Assembly (NCBI GenBank): GCA_020555605.1
Contig: JAJCJC010000001.1
Coordinates: 248,001 to 312,000, forward strand
Length of the DNA stretch: 64,000 nucleotides
Source of the DNA: a bacterium 210917-SL.2.15
GTDB lineage: Bacteria; Bacillota; Clostridia; Oscillospirales; Oscillospiraceae
Reading direction: 5' to 3'
Below, piece by piece: positions 25,414 through 34,820 of this stretch (positions are counted from its first letter, which is position 1; each line of letters opens with the position of its first letter). The translations under genes and the position numbers were made by a program. The notes under the pieces were generated by a model, which saw only the letters and a list, made by a program, of their open reading frames with translations, was not told where the DNA came from and searched no databases.

Positions 25414-27321
25414 TCAAGCTTCAATAAATTCGTCCTTGCTCTCCGCGCACTCGGGGCAGACCCAATCCTCCGGCAGTTTTTCAAACAGCGTACCGGGAGC
25501 AATGTCATTGTCCGGGTCACCCCGGCTGGGGTCGTACTCATAACCGCAGCCGCTGCAGACGTGAATGCTGTAGGGCGGGCGCTCCTTCTTCGGCGTAGCG
25601 CGCTTAATCTTCTTCATAGGCGGTGCCGGCTGCTTCTCGCCGGTGCCCAGCGCTTCCGCCAGCAGCGGCAGGATCTCTGTTACGTCTCCCACAATACCGT
25701 AGTCGCAGTTTTTGAAAATGGGCGCATTCGCGTTTTTATTGATGGCCACAATTGTGGAAGCATCCTTGATTCCCTTTAGATGCTGGATGGCGCCGGAGAT
25801 GCCGCAGGCGATATAGAGGTTCCCCATAAATTTCTGACCGGACATTCCCACATACCGGTTGATGGGGACGTAGCGCAGCGTTTCCGCCACGGGACGAGAG
25901 GAACCGAGTGCCGCGCCAGCAGCTTTCGCCAGCTTTTCCACCAGTTTCATATTTTTCTTTTCACCGATACCTTTACCGGCACTGACCACCCGCTCAGCCT
26001 TCGTGATGGGTGTATCGATGGGGATACCAACGGTGAAGTCATAGCCATCATGCTTCAGCTGTTCCACCAGAGTGTTTACGCGCTCCTGGGCACTGCCTTC
26101 CTTCAAAATCAGCTTTTTACGCGGTCCGGTCACATTGCCGGCTTTCTTCATCAGCGGTGCGGCAGCCTCGCTCTTGGGCGGTTTGCCCAGAATACCGGCG
26201 GCAATGACGACGCGCTGGATTTCATTGGTGCCCTCATAAATCGTGGTGATCTTGGCATCACGGTACATCCGCTCCACATCCATGCCTTTCAAATAACCAG
26301 TGCCGCCGTAGATCTGCAACGCGTCGTTGGTAACCTCCAAGGCAATGTCGGAAGCATACTGCTTGGCCATAGCCGACTCCATACCATACGGCTCGTGGTG
26401 CTCCTTCAGATCCGCAGCAGAATAGATCAGCAACCGGGCGCAGCGGAGCTTGGTGGCCATATCGGCAATCTTGAAAGAGATCGCCTGCTGGAACCCGATG
26501 GGCTTATCAAACTGAACACGTTCTTTGGCATAGTCCACCGCGCTCTCGTAAGCGCCCTGGGCAATACCGAGGGCCTGGGAAGCAATACCGATGCGCCCGC
26601 CGTCCAGCGTGGCCATGGCAATCTTAAAACCTTCTCCTTCTTTGCCCAGCAGGTTTTCCCTAGGCACGCTCACATCGTTGAACAGCAGCTGCGCCGTAGC
26701 CGAAGAGCGGATGCCCATTTTATCGTAATGATCGCCAAACTCGAATCCTTTCCAGCCTTTTTCCACAATGAACGCGCTGATCCCCTTGGTGCCGATGCCC
26801 GGCGTGGTGACGGCAAAAATCACGTAGGTGTCCGCTTCGCCGCCGTTGGTGATGAAAATTTTCTCACCGTTGAGCACATAATGGTCGCCTTCCAACACGG
26901 CAGTGGTTTCCGTGCCGCCGGCATCGGAACCGGCATTGGGTTCGGTCAGGCCGAATGCGCCCAGCTTCTCCCCTTTTGCCAGTGGCACCAGATATCTCTG
27001 CTTCTGTTCCTCCGTTCCGTAGGCAAAGATCGGCCAGGAGCCAAGGGAGACATGGGCTGACAGAATCACGCCCGCGCCGCCGTCCACACGGCTCAATTCC
27101 TCCACGGCAATGGCATAGCTGATGGCGTCAAGCCCCATACCGCCGTATTCTTTGGGAAAAGGCACGCCCAGCCAGCCGTTCTGCGCCATTTTCTCCACAG
27201 CTTCCCGGGGAAACTGATTCTCTTTGTCCCACAAAAAGGTATAAGGCTTGATCTCGGTTTGCGCAAATTCCCGGACCTGTAACCGGAAAGCCTCATGCTC
27301 TGGCGTCGTTCTAAAGTACAT
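25414..27321 (-). CDS. Acyl-CoA dehydrogenase / ETF-alpha FAD domain / rubredoxin fusion
   Basis: 635 residues in three parts. Residues 1-380 are a complete acyl-CoA dehydrogenase ([14 protein letters not shown]; catalytic base in [10 protein letters not shown] at about 365; [11 protein letters not shown]). After a linker, about 440-565 match the FAD-binding C-terminal domain of ETF alpha ([58 protein letters not shown]). The ETF-alpha N-terminal domain and ETF-beta are absent. About 580-635 are a rubredoxin ([10 protein letters not shown]...WVCPEC). Electrons could flow acyl-CoA to FAD to FAD to iron. The neighbour fprA (-) normally oxidises rubredoxin, so the pair may couple acyl-CoA oxidation to O2 or NO removal (inference). 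Confidence 0.95.
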   Translation of the reverse strand: MYFRTTPEHEAFRLQVREFAQTEIKPYTFLWDKENQFPREAVEKMAQNGWLGVPFPKEYGGMGLDAISYAIAVEELSRVDGGAGVILSAHVSLGSWPIFAYGTEEQKQRYLVPLAKGEKLGAFGLTEPNAGSDAGGTETTAVLEGDHYVLNGEKIFITNGGEADTYVIFAVTTPGIGTKGISAFIVEKGWKGFEFGDHYDKMGIRSSATAQLLFNDVSVPRENLLGKEGEGFKIAMATLDGGRIGIASQALGIAQGAYESAVDYAKERVQFDKPIGFQQAISFKIADMATKLRCARLLIYSAADLKEHHEPYGMESAMAKQYASDIALEVTNDALQIYGGTGYLKGMDVERMYRDAKITTIYEGTNEIQRVVIAAGILGKPPKSEAAAPLMKKAGNVTGPRKKLILKEGSAQERVNTLVEQLKHDGYDFTVGIPIDTPITKAERVVSAGKGIGEKKNMKLVEKLAKAAGAALGSSRPVAETLRYVPINRYVGMSGQKFMGNLYIACGISGAIQHLKGIKDASTIVAINKNANAPIFKNCDYGIVGDVTEILPLLAEALGTGEKQPAPPMKKIKRATPKKERPPYSIHVCSGCGYEYDPSRGDPDNDIAPGTLFEKLPEDWVCPECAESKDEFIEA

Positions 27322-27618
27322 ACCGCATCCTCCTCTTGATTGATTTCATCAAACTCGGTCTTCTTTCTTTTTCCATTTCTAATGTGACCTCATCCTATCG
27401 AATCGCACAAAATATGGCAGTGGGTTTTGCAACACTTCTGAATATTTTGTCAATTTCACAATTTGGCATTTTTTCTTTGTTTATTTTAACAATAAAAATT
27501 CCTACTATTATTATAATTGAATCTTTTGTTTCCGTAAACTTTCCGCATGGTTTTCCTTTGCTGAAACCGCCCAAAGCAAAGCCTTCCGTAAGTATGCGTA
27601 AAGCTTTGGGAAACCCTA
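27322..27618. other. AT-rich spacer between divergent genes
   Basis: No credible gene. It contains TTGTCAATTTCACAA (27447-27461), an imperfect inverted repeat near the fusion gene's upstream side. A minus-strand TTGACA is also present, but no good -10 at the right spacing was found. Confidence 0.45.
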
Positions 27619-27647
27619 TTGTAAAGCCATTCTCCGGGTGCTATACT
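27619..27647 (+). promoter_or_regulatory. Promoter of the acid phosphatase gene
   Basis: TTGTAA (27619-27624), 17-base spacer, TATACT (27642-27647); AAGAAGGAATGAAAG precedes ATG 27703. Confidence 0.7.
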
Positions 27648-27702
27648 CGTGTCGCCAACGCATAGAACGGCACTCATTTTTGAAAAAAAGAAGGAATGAA
27701 AG

Positions 27703-29703
27703 ATGCAAGCAAACAAGAAAGTTCTCGCCTCCCTTTTGAGCGGCGCACTCCTGCTGAGCGTCTGCCCCACTGCCCTGGCAGCCACTGTCCATTACAACGA
27801 CAGCAGTGTCACCGGCGGCAGCGCTGCATGGAACGCCTGGGTCACAGATTGGGAGAACACCGCTGCGGATTACACCAAAGTGTCGCTGACCCCCGGTGCA
27901 GATGAAACTGAGCTGAACTTCGCTTGGTACAGCCCCGTGGAAAGCGGGAAAGCCGCTACGCCCATTGTCCACTTCGGCACCAGTAAAACCGCGTTGAAAG
28001 CATATACCGGTACCAGCGGAAAGGTAGACGCCAACCTGACCGACGGCGTCGCCTATGCATACAATCATGTAGCCGTCACCGGCCTCAAAGAAAATACCAC
28101 CTATTACTATACCGTGGAAAAAAACGGCGTGCAGGGCGACGTACAAACTTATAAAACCGACAGCTTTTCCACTGTAAAAATGCTTTACGTAGGCGACCCC
28201 CAGGTGGGCGCATCCAAGGGACAGCCCCAGGGTGAAGGCAAACTGAGCGCCGACAGCGGCGCGGCCAACACCGCCGCCCGCAACGACGCCTTTGCCTGGG
28301 ACCGCACGCTACGCATCGCCACGGAGCAGAATCCCGATATTAACTTTATGATTTCCGCCGGCGACCAGGTCAACAAGACCGGCCAGGCCAAAGAGGAAGA
28401 GTACGCTGCCTATCTCAGCTCCGGCGTGCTCACGGGTTTGCCTGTGGCCACTACCATCGGCAACCACGACTCCCTGAACCCCGATTACATGTACCACTTC
28501 AACAACCCCAATGCCACCGATTACGGCACTACGGAAGCGGGCGGTGATTACTATTACTCCTACGGCGACGGCCTGTTCATCGTGCTCAATACCAACAACT
28601 ACAACGCGGCCGAGCACGCCGAAGCCATTAAGGAAGCCGTCGCCTCCGATCCTGACGCCGTCTGGCGCATCGTCACCATCCACCAGGACATCTACGGCTC
28701 CGGCCTTGACCATTCCGACACCGACGGTATGATCCTGCGCACCCAGCTGACACCAATCTTCGATGAATATGACATCGATGTGGTGCTGCAGGGCCACGAC
28801 CATACCTACAGCCGCACCAAGCTGCTCTACGGCGATGGCCAGACCCACGGCACCTATTCCATGCCTTTTGACGAAGCCTCCGGAGACTACGATTGGGACC
28901 ACTCCCAGAATACCGCCACGGGTGAACTGTACACTCTGTGGCCGGAAGAGGGCAATGCCGAGCAGGCTGCATCCAAAAAGGCCTTTACAGATGACAACCT
29001 GTGCTACACCATCGAACAGACTGTGGGCAACACCGTGCGCAACCCCAAGGGCGTACTTTATATGACCGCCAACTCCGCTTCCGGTTCTAAATATTACGAG
29101 CTGATCTCCACTCAGCAGGACTATGTGGCAAAGCGTAGCCAGAACTGGCTGCCCAGCTACTCCGTGATTACCATGGACGCCGATTCCTTCACCATCGACA
29201 CTTATCAGATCACTGAAACCGGAAAAACCGAAAAGATCGACGACACTTTCACCATTATAAAAGACGGCACCTCTTCCAACGATGTGGTGACCCGCGCCGA
29301 TGCGGCCGCTCTTCTGTATCAGCTGGCTGGCTCCCCCACAGTCAGTTCTGCCGTATCTTTCGCCGACGTGGATGCCGATGCCGGTTACGCCAAGGCCGTA
29401 GCCTGGGCCAAGAGCAAAGGTATTGTCAACGGTACCAGCGCCGATGCTTTTGCCCCGGACGACGCGCTCTCCCGTGAGCAGCTGTTCGCCATGGCATACC
29501 GCTATGCAAAAGCCATGGACAAGCGCACGCCTTCGGCAGACCTCTCTGCTTACAACAATGCTTCCAGCGTTTCCGGCTGGGCCAAAGACGGCGTACAGTT
29601 TGCCGCTGCCGCAAAGCTCTTCACCGGCGCCTCCATTGCACCTCAGACGCTCGCTACCTCCGATGACGTTGACACGGCACTGACCCAGTTGGGCCGTTTG
29701 TAA
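27703..29703 (+). CDS. Secreted purple-acid-phosphatase-like enzyme with SLH anchor
   Basis: 666 residues. Signal peptide at 1-27 (KKVLASLLSGALLLS, cleavage after ALA). A fibronectin/PAP N-terminal domain (about 40-155) precedes the metallophosphoesterase domain with all metal-ligand blocks: YVGDPQVG, ISAGDQVN, TIGNHDS, TIHQDIYG and LQGHDHTYSR. From about 525 there are SLH repeats (TRADAAALLYQLAG, VSFADVDADAGYAKAVAWAKSKGIVNGT, SREQLFAMAYRYA), which would bind the cell wall. It likely releases phosphate from organic esters at the cell surface. First gene of the phosphate block leading to ppx-ppk. Confidence 0.92.
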   Translation: MQANKKVLASLLSGALLLSVCPTALAATVHYNDSSVTGGSAAWNAWVTDWENTAADYTKVSLTPGADETELNFAWYSPVESGKAATPIVHFGTSKTALKAYTGTSGKVDANLTDGVAYAYNHVAVTGLKENTTYYYTVEKNGVQGDVQTYKTDSFSTVKMLYVGDPQVGASKGQPQGEGKLSADSGAANTAARNDAFAWDRTLRIATEQNPDINFMISAGDQVNKTGQAKEEEYAAYLSSGVLTGLPVATTIGNHDSLNPDYMYHFNNPNATDYGTTEAGGDYYYSYGDGLFIVLNTNNYNAAEHAEAIKEAVASDPDAVWRIVTIHQDIYGSGLDHSDTDGMILRTQLTPIFDEYDIDVVLQGHDHTYSRTKLLYGDGQTHGTYSMPFDEASGDYDWDHSQNTATGELYTLWPEEGNAEQAASKKAFTDDNLCYTIEQTVGNTVRNPKGVLYMTANSASGSKYYELISTQQDYVAKRSQNWLPSYSVITMDADSFTIDTYQITETGKTEKIDDTFTIIKDGTSSNDVVTRADAAALLYQLAGSPTVSSAVSFADVDADAGYAKAVAWAKSKGIVNGTSADAFAPDDALSREQLFAMAYRYAKAMDKRTPSADLSAYNNASSVSGWAKDGVQFAAAAKLFTGASIAPQTLATSDDVDTALTQLGRL

Positions 29704-29715
29704 CAAGTGCGCCAG

Positions 29716-30906
29716 ATGAAATTATTCCGTCAATCTTCCCGGTGGCCTCATCTCTTTTTGAGATGGGGCCTGCCGGTCGTTGTGATCTTTCTTTTTCTTC
29801 TTTTCGTTTTTTCGATCAATCAGGTCGAGAAAACCGAACTGGTGTCCCGGAAGGGGCAGACATTTGAAAAGGGCGTCGTCACCGAGATCGTACAGGATAA
29901 TCTGCAGAGCGACGGCTCCCGGCTGGGCGAGCAGGTGGTGATGGTAAAAATGCTCACCGGTGTGCGCCAGGGAGAAACGATCCAAACCACCTCCAGCGCC
30001 GGATACCTCTTCGGCGCCCCCTGCACGGTTGGCATGAAGGTAGTCGTCATGCAGAGCGTGGCTGGCGAATCCACCATCTCCAGCGTCTATGCCCAGAGCC
30101 GTGAATGGGTCATCTACGCCTTTGCGGCTCTTTACCTCCTGATCCTGTGCCTGGTGGGTGGCCGGCAGGGTGTGAAAGCCTCGGCAGGTCTGATCTTCAC
30201 CTTTTTGTGCATCCTGTTCGTCTATCTCCCTCTGGTGTACCGCGGCTGGTCGCCGTTTTGGGTTTCCGTGCTTTTGTGCGTATTCACCACCGTTGTCACG
30301 CTGTATCTCATCGGCGGCCCCACGCGCAAAACGGCAGTAGCCACGCTGGGCACCGTGGCCGGCGTGATCATTGCCGGCGTCGCCGCCACTGCTTTCAGCG
30401 CCGCCTCCGGTATCAGTGGCTGGAATGTGTCGGACATCGAAAGCCTGCTGACCCTGAGTTATACAAACAACGTGCGGGTGGGCGGACTGCTGTTTTCAGG
30501 GCTGTTGATTTCCAGCCTGGGCGCTGTGATGGATGTGGCCATGTCCATTGCCAGCGCTATCGGCGAAGTGCATGCCCAAAACCCTGCGCTTTCGGCCAAG
30601 GAACTGTTTCGCGCCGGTATGCGGGTGGGCCGTGATATGATGGGTACGGACAGCAACACATTGATCTTGGCATTCGCCGGCAGCAATATCAGCATGCTGG
30701 TGCTGGATTATGCATACAATCTGCCTTATCAGCAGATCATCAATTCCAACAACATCGGCATCGCCATCATGCAGGGATTGTCCGGCAGCTTTGGTATCGT
30801 GCTCAGCGTTCCCGTCACGGTGCTCCTGGCTGTCGTGTTTTATCGCCGCCCGACAACTCCGGCAACGGAAACACAGCCCATGCCCCCCAGTGGCCTGGAA
30901 GGTTGA
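29716..30906 (+). CDS. YibE/F-family membrane protein
   Basis: 396 residues from ATG 29716; GTG 29707 is an alternative and no strong ribosome site is seen for either. One N-terminal membrane helix is followed by a ~100-residue extracellular domain (VVTEIVQDN, GETIQTTSSAGYLFGAPC). Seven or so membrane helices then follow, with the family hallmark GAVMDVAMSIASAI and MGTDSNTLILAFAGS. Biochemical role unknown; it is often found in Firmicutes beside phosphate or cell-envelope genes. It starts 12 bases after the phosphatase stop. Confidence 0.85.
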   Translation: MKLFRQSSRWPHLFLRWGLPVVVIFLFLLFVFSINQVEKTELVSRKGQTFEKGVVTEIVQDNLQSDGSRLGEQVVMVKMLTGVRQGETIQTTSSAGYLFGAPCTVGMKVVVMQSVAGESTISSVYAQSREWVIYAFAALYLLILCLVGGRQGVKASAGLIFTFLCILFVYLPLVYRGWSPFWVSVLLCVFTTVVTLYLIGGPTRKTAVATLGTVAGVIIAGVAATAFSAASGISGWNVSDIESLLTLSYTNNVRVGGLLFSGLLISSLGAVMDVAMSIASAIGEVHAQNPALSAKELFRAGMRVGRDMMGTDSNTLILAFAGSNISMLVLDYAYNLPYQQIINSNNIGIAIMQGLSGSFGIVLSVPVTVLLAVVFYRRPTTPATETQPMPPSGLEG

Positions 30907-30934
30907 AATTTATAAGAGAAAGAATGGTTCACTC

Positions 30935-31852
30935 ATGTATTCTGTCATTGACATCGGCTCCAATACCATCCGCCTGGTGATTTTCCGCCTGGAAGCAGAC
31001 ATGCTCATCCCCACACTGAGCAGCAAAAACACCACGGGCCTGGCCGGCTATATCGACAAAAAGAACTGCCTTTCCCGCGAGGGTATCCAGCGTCTCGTCT
31101 CTGTGCTACGCCAGTTCAAGGCCATGGTGGAAATGCTGCCCAACTGTCCCCTTTATCCCTTTGCCACCGCGTCACTGCGCAATATCGTCAACACCGACCA
31201 GGTGCTGGAAACCGTGTGGGAGGAAACCGGCCTGGGCATCCAGGTGCTCTCCGGCCGGGAAGAAGCCATGCTGGATTACCGCGGCGCGATCCGCCGCACT
31301 GCCATGGAATCCGGTCTGTTGGCAGATGTGGGCGGCGGCAGCACCGAACTGGTGTTTTTCAAGGACCGCACTGTTCTGGCCGCCCAATCCCTGCCCATCG
31401 GCTCACTGAACCTTTACGGCAAATATGTGGAAGAACTGCTGCCGAAAAAGAAAGAGCTGCGCGCCATGCGCGAGCAGGTCCGCGCCCTGCTGAAAGAGAG
31501 CATGCCTTCCAGAGACGATTATGTCTCCCAGCCGATCTGCAGCGTGGGCGGCACGGCGCGGGGCGCGCTAGCACTGTATCAAAGCATGCATAAAGAGCAG
31601 CGCTCTGCGAAGGAATACCATGTGGACTTTCTCGACCACATCCTGCGCCTAGCCGAGGAGGATCCGCGTAAACTGATGCGGCGCATTCTGAAGGTGGCTC
31701 CCGAGCGGGTCCACACGCTGGTTCCCGGCATTCTGGTGCTCAGCAGCGTGGCGGCGTTTTACGGCAGCCGCACTGTGCTCACCAGCCCGTACGGCGTGCG
31801 GGAAGGCTATTTGTCGTTTATTTTGGAAAAGGAGGGGATTCTCTGTGACTGA
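30935..31852 (+). CDS. ppx: Exopolyphosphatase / guanosine pentaphosphate phosphatase family
   Basis: 305 residues. ASKHA-fold motifs: DIGSNTIRLVIF (start), ATASLRNIVN (about 75), SGREEAML and LLADVGGGSTELVFF (about 128-142), and SVGGTARG. This is the short, two-domain form lacking the C-terminal HD-like part of E. coli PPX. It removes terminal phosphates from polyphosphate. It overlaps the ppk start by 8 bases, so synthesis and degradation of polyphosphate are translated together. Confidence 0.92.
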   Translation: MYSVIDIGSNTIRLVIFRLEADMLIPTLSSKNTTGLAGYIDKKNCLSREGIQRLVSVLRQFKAMVEMLPNCPLYPFATASLRNIVNTDQVLETVWEETGLGIQVLSGREEAMLDYRGAIRRTAMESGLLADVGGGSTELVFFKDRTVLAAQSLPIGSLNLYGKYVEELLPKKKELRAMREQVRALLKESMPSRDDYVSQPICSVGGTARGALALYQSMHKEQRSAKEYHVDFLDHILRLAEEDPRKLMRRILKVAPERVHTLVPGILVLSSVAAFYGSRTVLTSPYGVREGYLSFILEKEGILCD

Positions 31853-33968
31853 GCGCAGCTTTATGCAAAACCGGGAATTGTCCTGGCTGGCATTCAACGA
31901 CCGTGTGCTCTCCGAAGCCACGGACGAAACCGTTCCCCTGCTGGAACGGCTGAAATTCGTATCCATTTTTGCCAGCAACCTGGATGAATTCTTTATGATC
32001 CGCGTGGGCAGCCTGTTCGATTTGATGAATATGAACGATGGCGCGCCGGACAAACGCTCCGGCCTGTCTCCCGCCGAGCAGCTCCAGGCAATCTATAAGA
32101 CCGTGCGCCGTCTGTATCAAAAGCAGGAGGACATCTGCGCTTCGCTGGAAAAGCAGCTGCGGGTTCACGGCATCTGTGCGCTCTCCTTTTCCGAACTGGA
32201 AACCAGCGAGAAGAAATTCTGCACCCAATATTTCAAAACCAACGTGGCACCCATCCTGTCCCCGCAGATCGTGGATACGCACCATCCCTTTCCCCATCTG
32301 CGTAACAAGGTGCTGCACATCGGCGCATGGGTAAAGTACAAATCCCGCGAGGTGTTCGCGGTCATGGCATTGCCTGACGCCCTCCCCCCGGTGGTGTTCC
32401 TGCCCGGCGGCGACCTGCGTTATATCCGCATGGACGAGATCCTGCTTCATATCGCCGACGAGGTGTTTCCCGATTACATCGTGTTGGAAAAGGCGGTGCT
32501 CTCCGTCACCCGCAACGCCGATATCAACCCCGATGACGAAGCCTTTGACTTCATCAACGACGATTTTCGAAAGAAAATGAAAAAAGTGCTCAAGCAGCGG
32601 ATGCGCCTGGCCCCGGTACGGCTGGAGCTGTCCCGCCCCATCAGCGCACCGTTCCTCAATTTTCTCAAGGCCCGCCTGCCGGTGAGCGACGAGCAGATCT
32701 TCGTCACCTCCGCCCCGCTGAACCTGAGCTATGCCTTTTCCCTGGCGGAACGGCTGCCGGAAATCAAGCGCAGAGCGCTGACCTATTCACCCTTCACCCC
32801 CTGCCAATGCGCCGGGCTCAAGCCTCTTGAGCCGGTCATTCCCCAGGTTCAGCGTAAGGATCGCCTCCTGTCCTTCCCTTTCGAAAGCATGTCGCCCTTT
32901 TTGCGCATGCTGCGGGAGGCCGCCGAAGATCCCGCCGTGCTGTCCATCAAAATCACCATCTACCGTTTGGCCCGGCGGGCCAAATTGGTCGATTACCTGT
33001 GCACCGCAGCAGAAAATGGGAAAGATGTGACCGTTTTGATTGAACTGCGCGCCCGGTTTGATGAACAGAACAACATCGACTGGTCTGAACGGCTGGAAGA
33101 AGCCGGCTGTACCATTCTCTATGGTTTTGAGGATTACAAAGTTCACTCCAAGCTCTGCCTGATCACCCGCCGGGAGCACGGCCAGGTACAGTACATTACC
33201 CAAGTGGGTACCGGCAATTACAACGAAAAAACCGCAGAGCAATATACCGACGTTTCCCTGCTCACGGTCGATCCGCGCATCGGCCAGGATGCGGCAGAAT
33301 TCTTCAAAAATATGTCCATTGGCAATCTGGAAGGGCGCTACCACCATCTTCTGGTGGCGCCTGTATCCCTCAAAAGCGCCGTGCTGCAATGCATGGACGA
33401 AGAGATTTCCAAGGGTGACCGAGGCCGCATCCTAATTAAAATCAATTCCATCACCGACATAGACATCATCGAAAAGCTCAAGCAGGCCTCCTGCGCCGGC
33501 GTCCAGGTGGATCTGATCGTGCGCGGCATCTGCTGCATTCTGCCCGGCGTGCAAGGCAAGACGGAGAATATCCGCATTATCAGCATTGTGGGGCGTTACC
33601 TGGAACACTCCCGCATTTACTGTTTTGGCAGCAGCAGCAGCGAAAAAATGTATCTTTCCTCCGCCGACTTTATGAGCCGCAACACGCAGCGCCGTGTGGA
33701 GATCGCCTGTCCTATTTACGACGGTGCTGTGCGCACAAAGCTCCACGCCATTTTGGACGCCTGTCTGTCGGACAACACCAAGGCCCGCGCCCTGCAGAGC
33801 GACGGCACCTATTTGCCTCGCGCCCAAAGCGGCGAGCGGGTGGACAGCCAGCAGCGCATGATGGATCAGGCGCTGGCCTGTCAGGTGGCACCCCCCGCCC
33901 CCGTCGATCTGCGCCCCCAGCGCTCTGGCGGGTGGATCGCCGCGCTGAAACGTTTTTTCACCAAATAA
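31845..33968 (+). CDS. ppk: Polyphosphate kinase (PPK1)
   Basis: 707 residues from GTG 31845 with GGAGGGG upstream. The N-terminal domain starts with NRELSWLAFNDRVL. The phospholipase-D-like catalytic halves carry the phosphorylated His in KVHSKLCLI (about 435) and the second His in YLEHSRIYCFG (about 588). ATP-site residues are visible in PFESMSPFLRMLREAA and QVGTGNYNEKTA. It makes polyphosphate reversibly from ATP. A terminator follows at 33978. Confidence 0.97.
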   Translation: MTERSFMQNRELSWLAFNDRVLSEATDETVPLLERLKFVSIFASNLDEFFMIRVGSLFDLMNMNDGAPDKRSGLSPAEQLQAIYKTVRRLYQKQEDICASLEKQLRVHGICALSFSELETSEKKFCTQYFKTNVAPILSPQIVDTHHPFPHLRNKVLHIGAWVKYKSREVFAVMALPDALPPVVFLPGGDLRYIRMDEILLHIADEVFPDYIVLEKAVLSVTRNADINPDDEAFDFINDDFRKKMKKVLKQRMRLAPVRLELSRPISAPFLNFLKARLPVSDEQIFVTSAPLNLSYAFSLAERLPEIKRRALTYSPFTPCQCAGLKPLEPVIPQVQRKDRLLSFPFESMSPFLRMLREAAEDPAVLSIKITIYRLARRAKLVDYLCTAAENGKDVTVLIELRARFDEQNNIDWSERLEEAGCTILYGFEDYKVHSKLCLITRREHGQVQYITQVGTGNYNEKTAEQYTDVSLLTVDPRIGQDAAEFFKNMSIGNLEGRYHHLLVAPVSLKSAVLQCMDEEISKGDRGRILIKINSITDIDIIEKLKQASCAGVQVDLIVRGICCILPGVQGKTENIRIISIVGRYLEHSRIYCFGSSSSEKMYLSSADFMSRNTQRRVEIACPIYDGAVRTKLHAILDACLSDNTKARALQSDGTYLPRAQSGERVDSQQRMMDQALACQVAPPAPVDLRPQRSGGWIAALKRFFTK

Positions 33969-33977
33969 AGCATACCG

Positions 33978-34018
33978 AAAAGCGCACCGAAACGGCGTTC
34001 CGTTTCGGTGCGCTTTTC
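33978..34018. terminator. Terminator of the phosphate block
   Basis: AAAGCGCACCGAAACG/CGTTTCGGTGCGCTTT, perfect 16-bp stem with T-tracts on both strands, between convergent ppk and the first ABC operon. Confidence 0.9.
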
Positions 34019-34036
34019 TGCAGTTTTCTGCGAAGG

Positions 34037-34774
34037 TCATTCCGCCGCGCGCAAAAGCTGGCGGGTATATTCATGCTGCGGATGCGCAAACAGCTCATCC
34101 ACGGCAGCCTGTTCTACAATCTGCCCCTCTTTCATCACAATCACCCGATCGCAGAGCTGATACACCACATTCATATCGTGGGAAATAAAAAGGTAACTCA
34201 GTTCATACTGCTGGCGCAGATCGGCCAACAGTTGCAGAATCTGGGCCTGAATGGTCACGTCCAGCGCCGACACCGGTTCGTCAGCGATTACCAGCCGGGG
34301 CCGCACGATCAGTGCCGAGGCAATGCACACGCGTTGGCGCTGGCCGCCGGACAGCTCGTGGGGGCGGCGGGACACGCAGCTGGCCGAAAGGCCCACCTGT
34401 TCCAAAATCTTCTCTACCCTGCGGCGGCGTTCCGCAGCGTCATATTTCCCATAGATCCGCAGCGGTTCCTCCAAAATCCACCCCACGGTGCGGGCCGGGT
34501 TCAGCGCGCTGAACGGATCCTGAAAAATCATCTGCGGTCGCCGGGAGTGATGGATGATCTGCCCCGTATAGCCACCCAGCATGCCCAAGATCGCCCGGGC
34601 CAGCGTTGTCTTTCCGCACCCGCTTTCTCCCACAAGTCCCAGCACTTCGCCGCTGTGAATGTCAAAGGTGACATGCCGCAGTACCTGCCGGGTTTCCTTT
34701 TTTCCAAAAAGGCCGCCGCTTTTCTGATAGGAACAGCACAGATCCTTCACTTCCAGAATTTTATTTTCTGCCAT
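34037..34774 (-). CDS. Peptide/nickel-type ABC importer ATPase 2 (OppF/DppF-like), system 1
   Basis: 245 residues. Walker [10 protein letters not shown], signature LSGGQRQRV, Walker [14 protein letters not shown], followed by ISHDMNVV. It is short: the usual C-terminal oligopeptide-type extension (~70 residues) is missing, more as in the nickel/dipeptide subgroup. Last gene of the five-gene operon 39081-34037. Substrate cannot be fixed from sequence. Confidence 0.9.
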   Translation of the reverse strand: MAENKILEVKDLCCSYQKSGGLFGKKETRQVLRHVTFDIHSGEVLGLVGESGCGKTTLARAILGMLGGYTGQIIHHSRRPQMIFQDPFSALNPARTVGWILEEPLRIYGKYDAAERRRRVEKILEQVGLSASCVSRRPHELSGGQRQRVCIASALIVRPRLVIADEPVSALDVTIQAQILQLLADLRQQYELSYLFISHDMNVVYQLCDRVIVMKEGQIVEQAAVDELFAHPQHEYTRQLLRAAE

Positions 34775-34820
34775 CGGCGCCGCCCCTCCTTTGTCCGATT
34801 TCTAATGCCTCCCACGCCGC

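Noticed and set aside
27447..27461. TTGTCAATTTCACAA as a Rex redox-repressor site upstream of the acyl-CoA dehydrogenase fusion
   Set aside because: Only the outer TTGT/ACAA fit; total length is 15 rather than 18 and the inner half-sites do not match.
28309..29706. 465-codon open frame antisense to the acid phosphatase
   Set aside because: Sense gene has signal peptide and all metal-ligand motifs; the antisense frame has repetitive Gly/Val composition typical of shadows.
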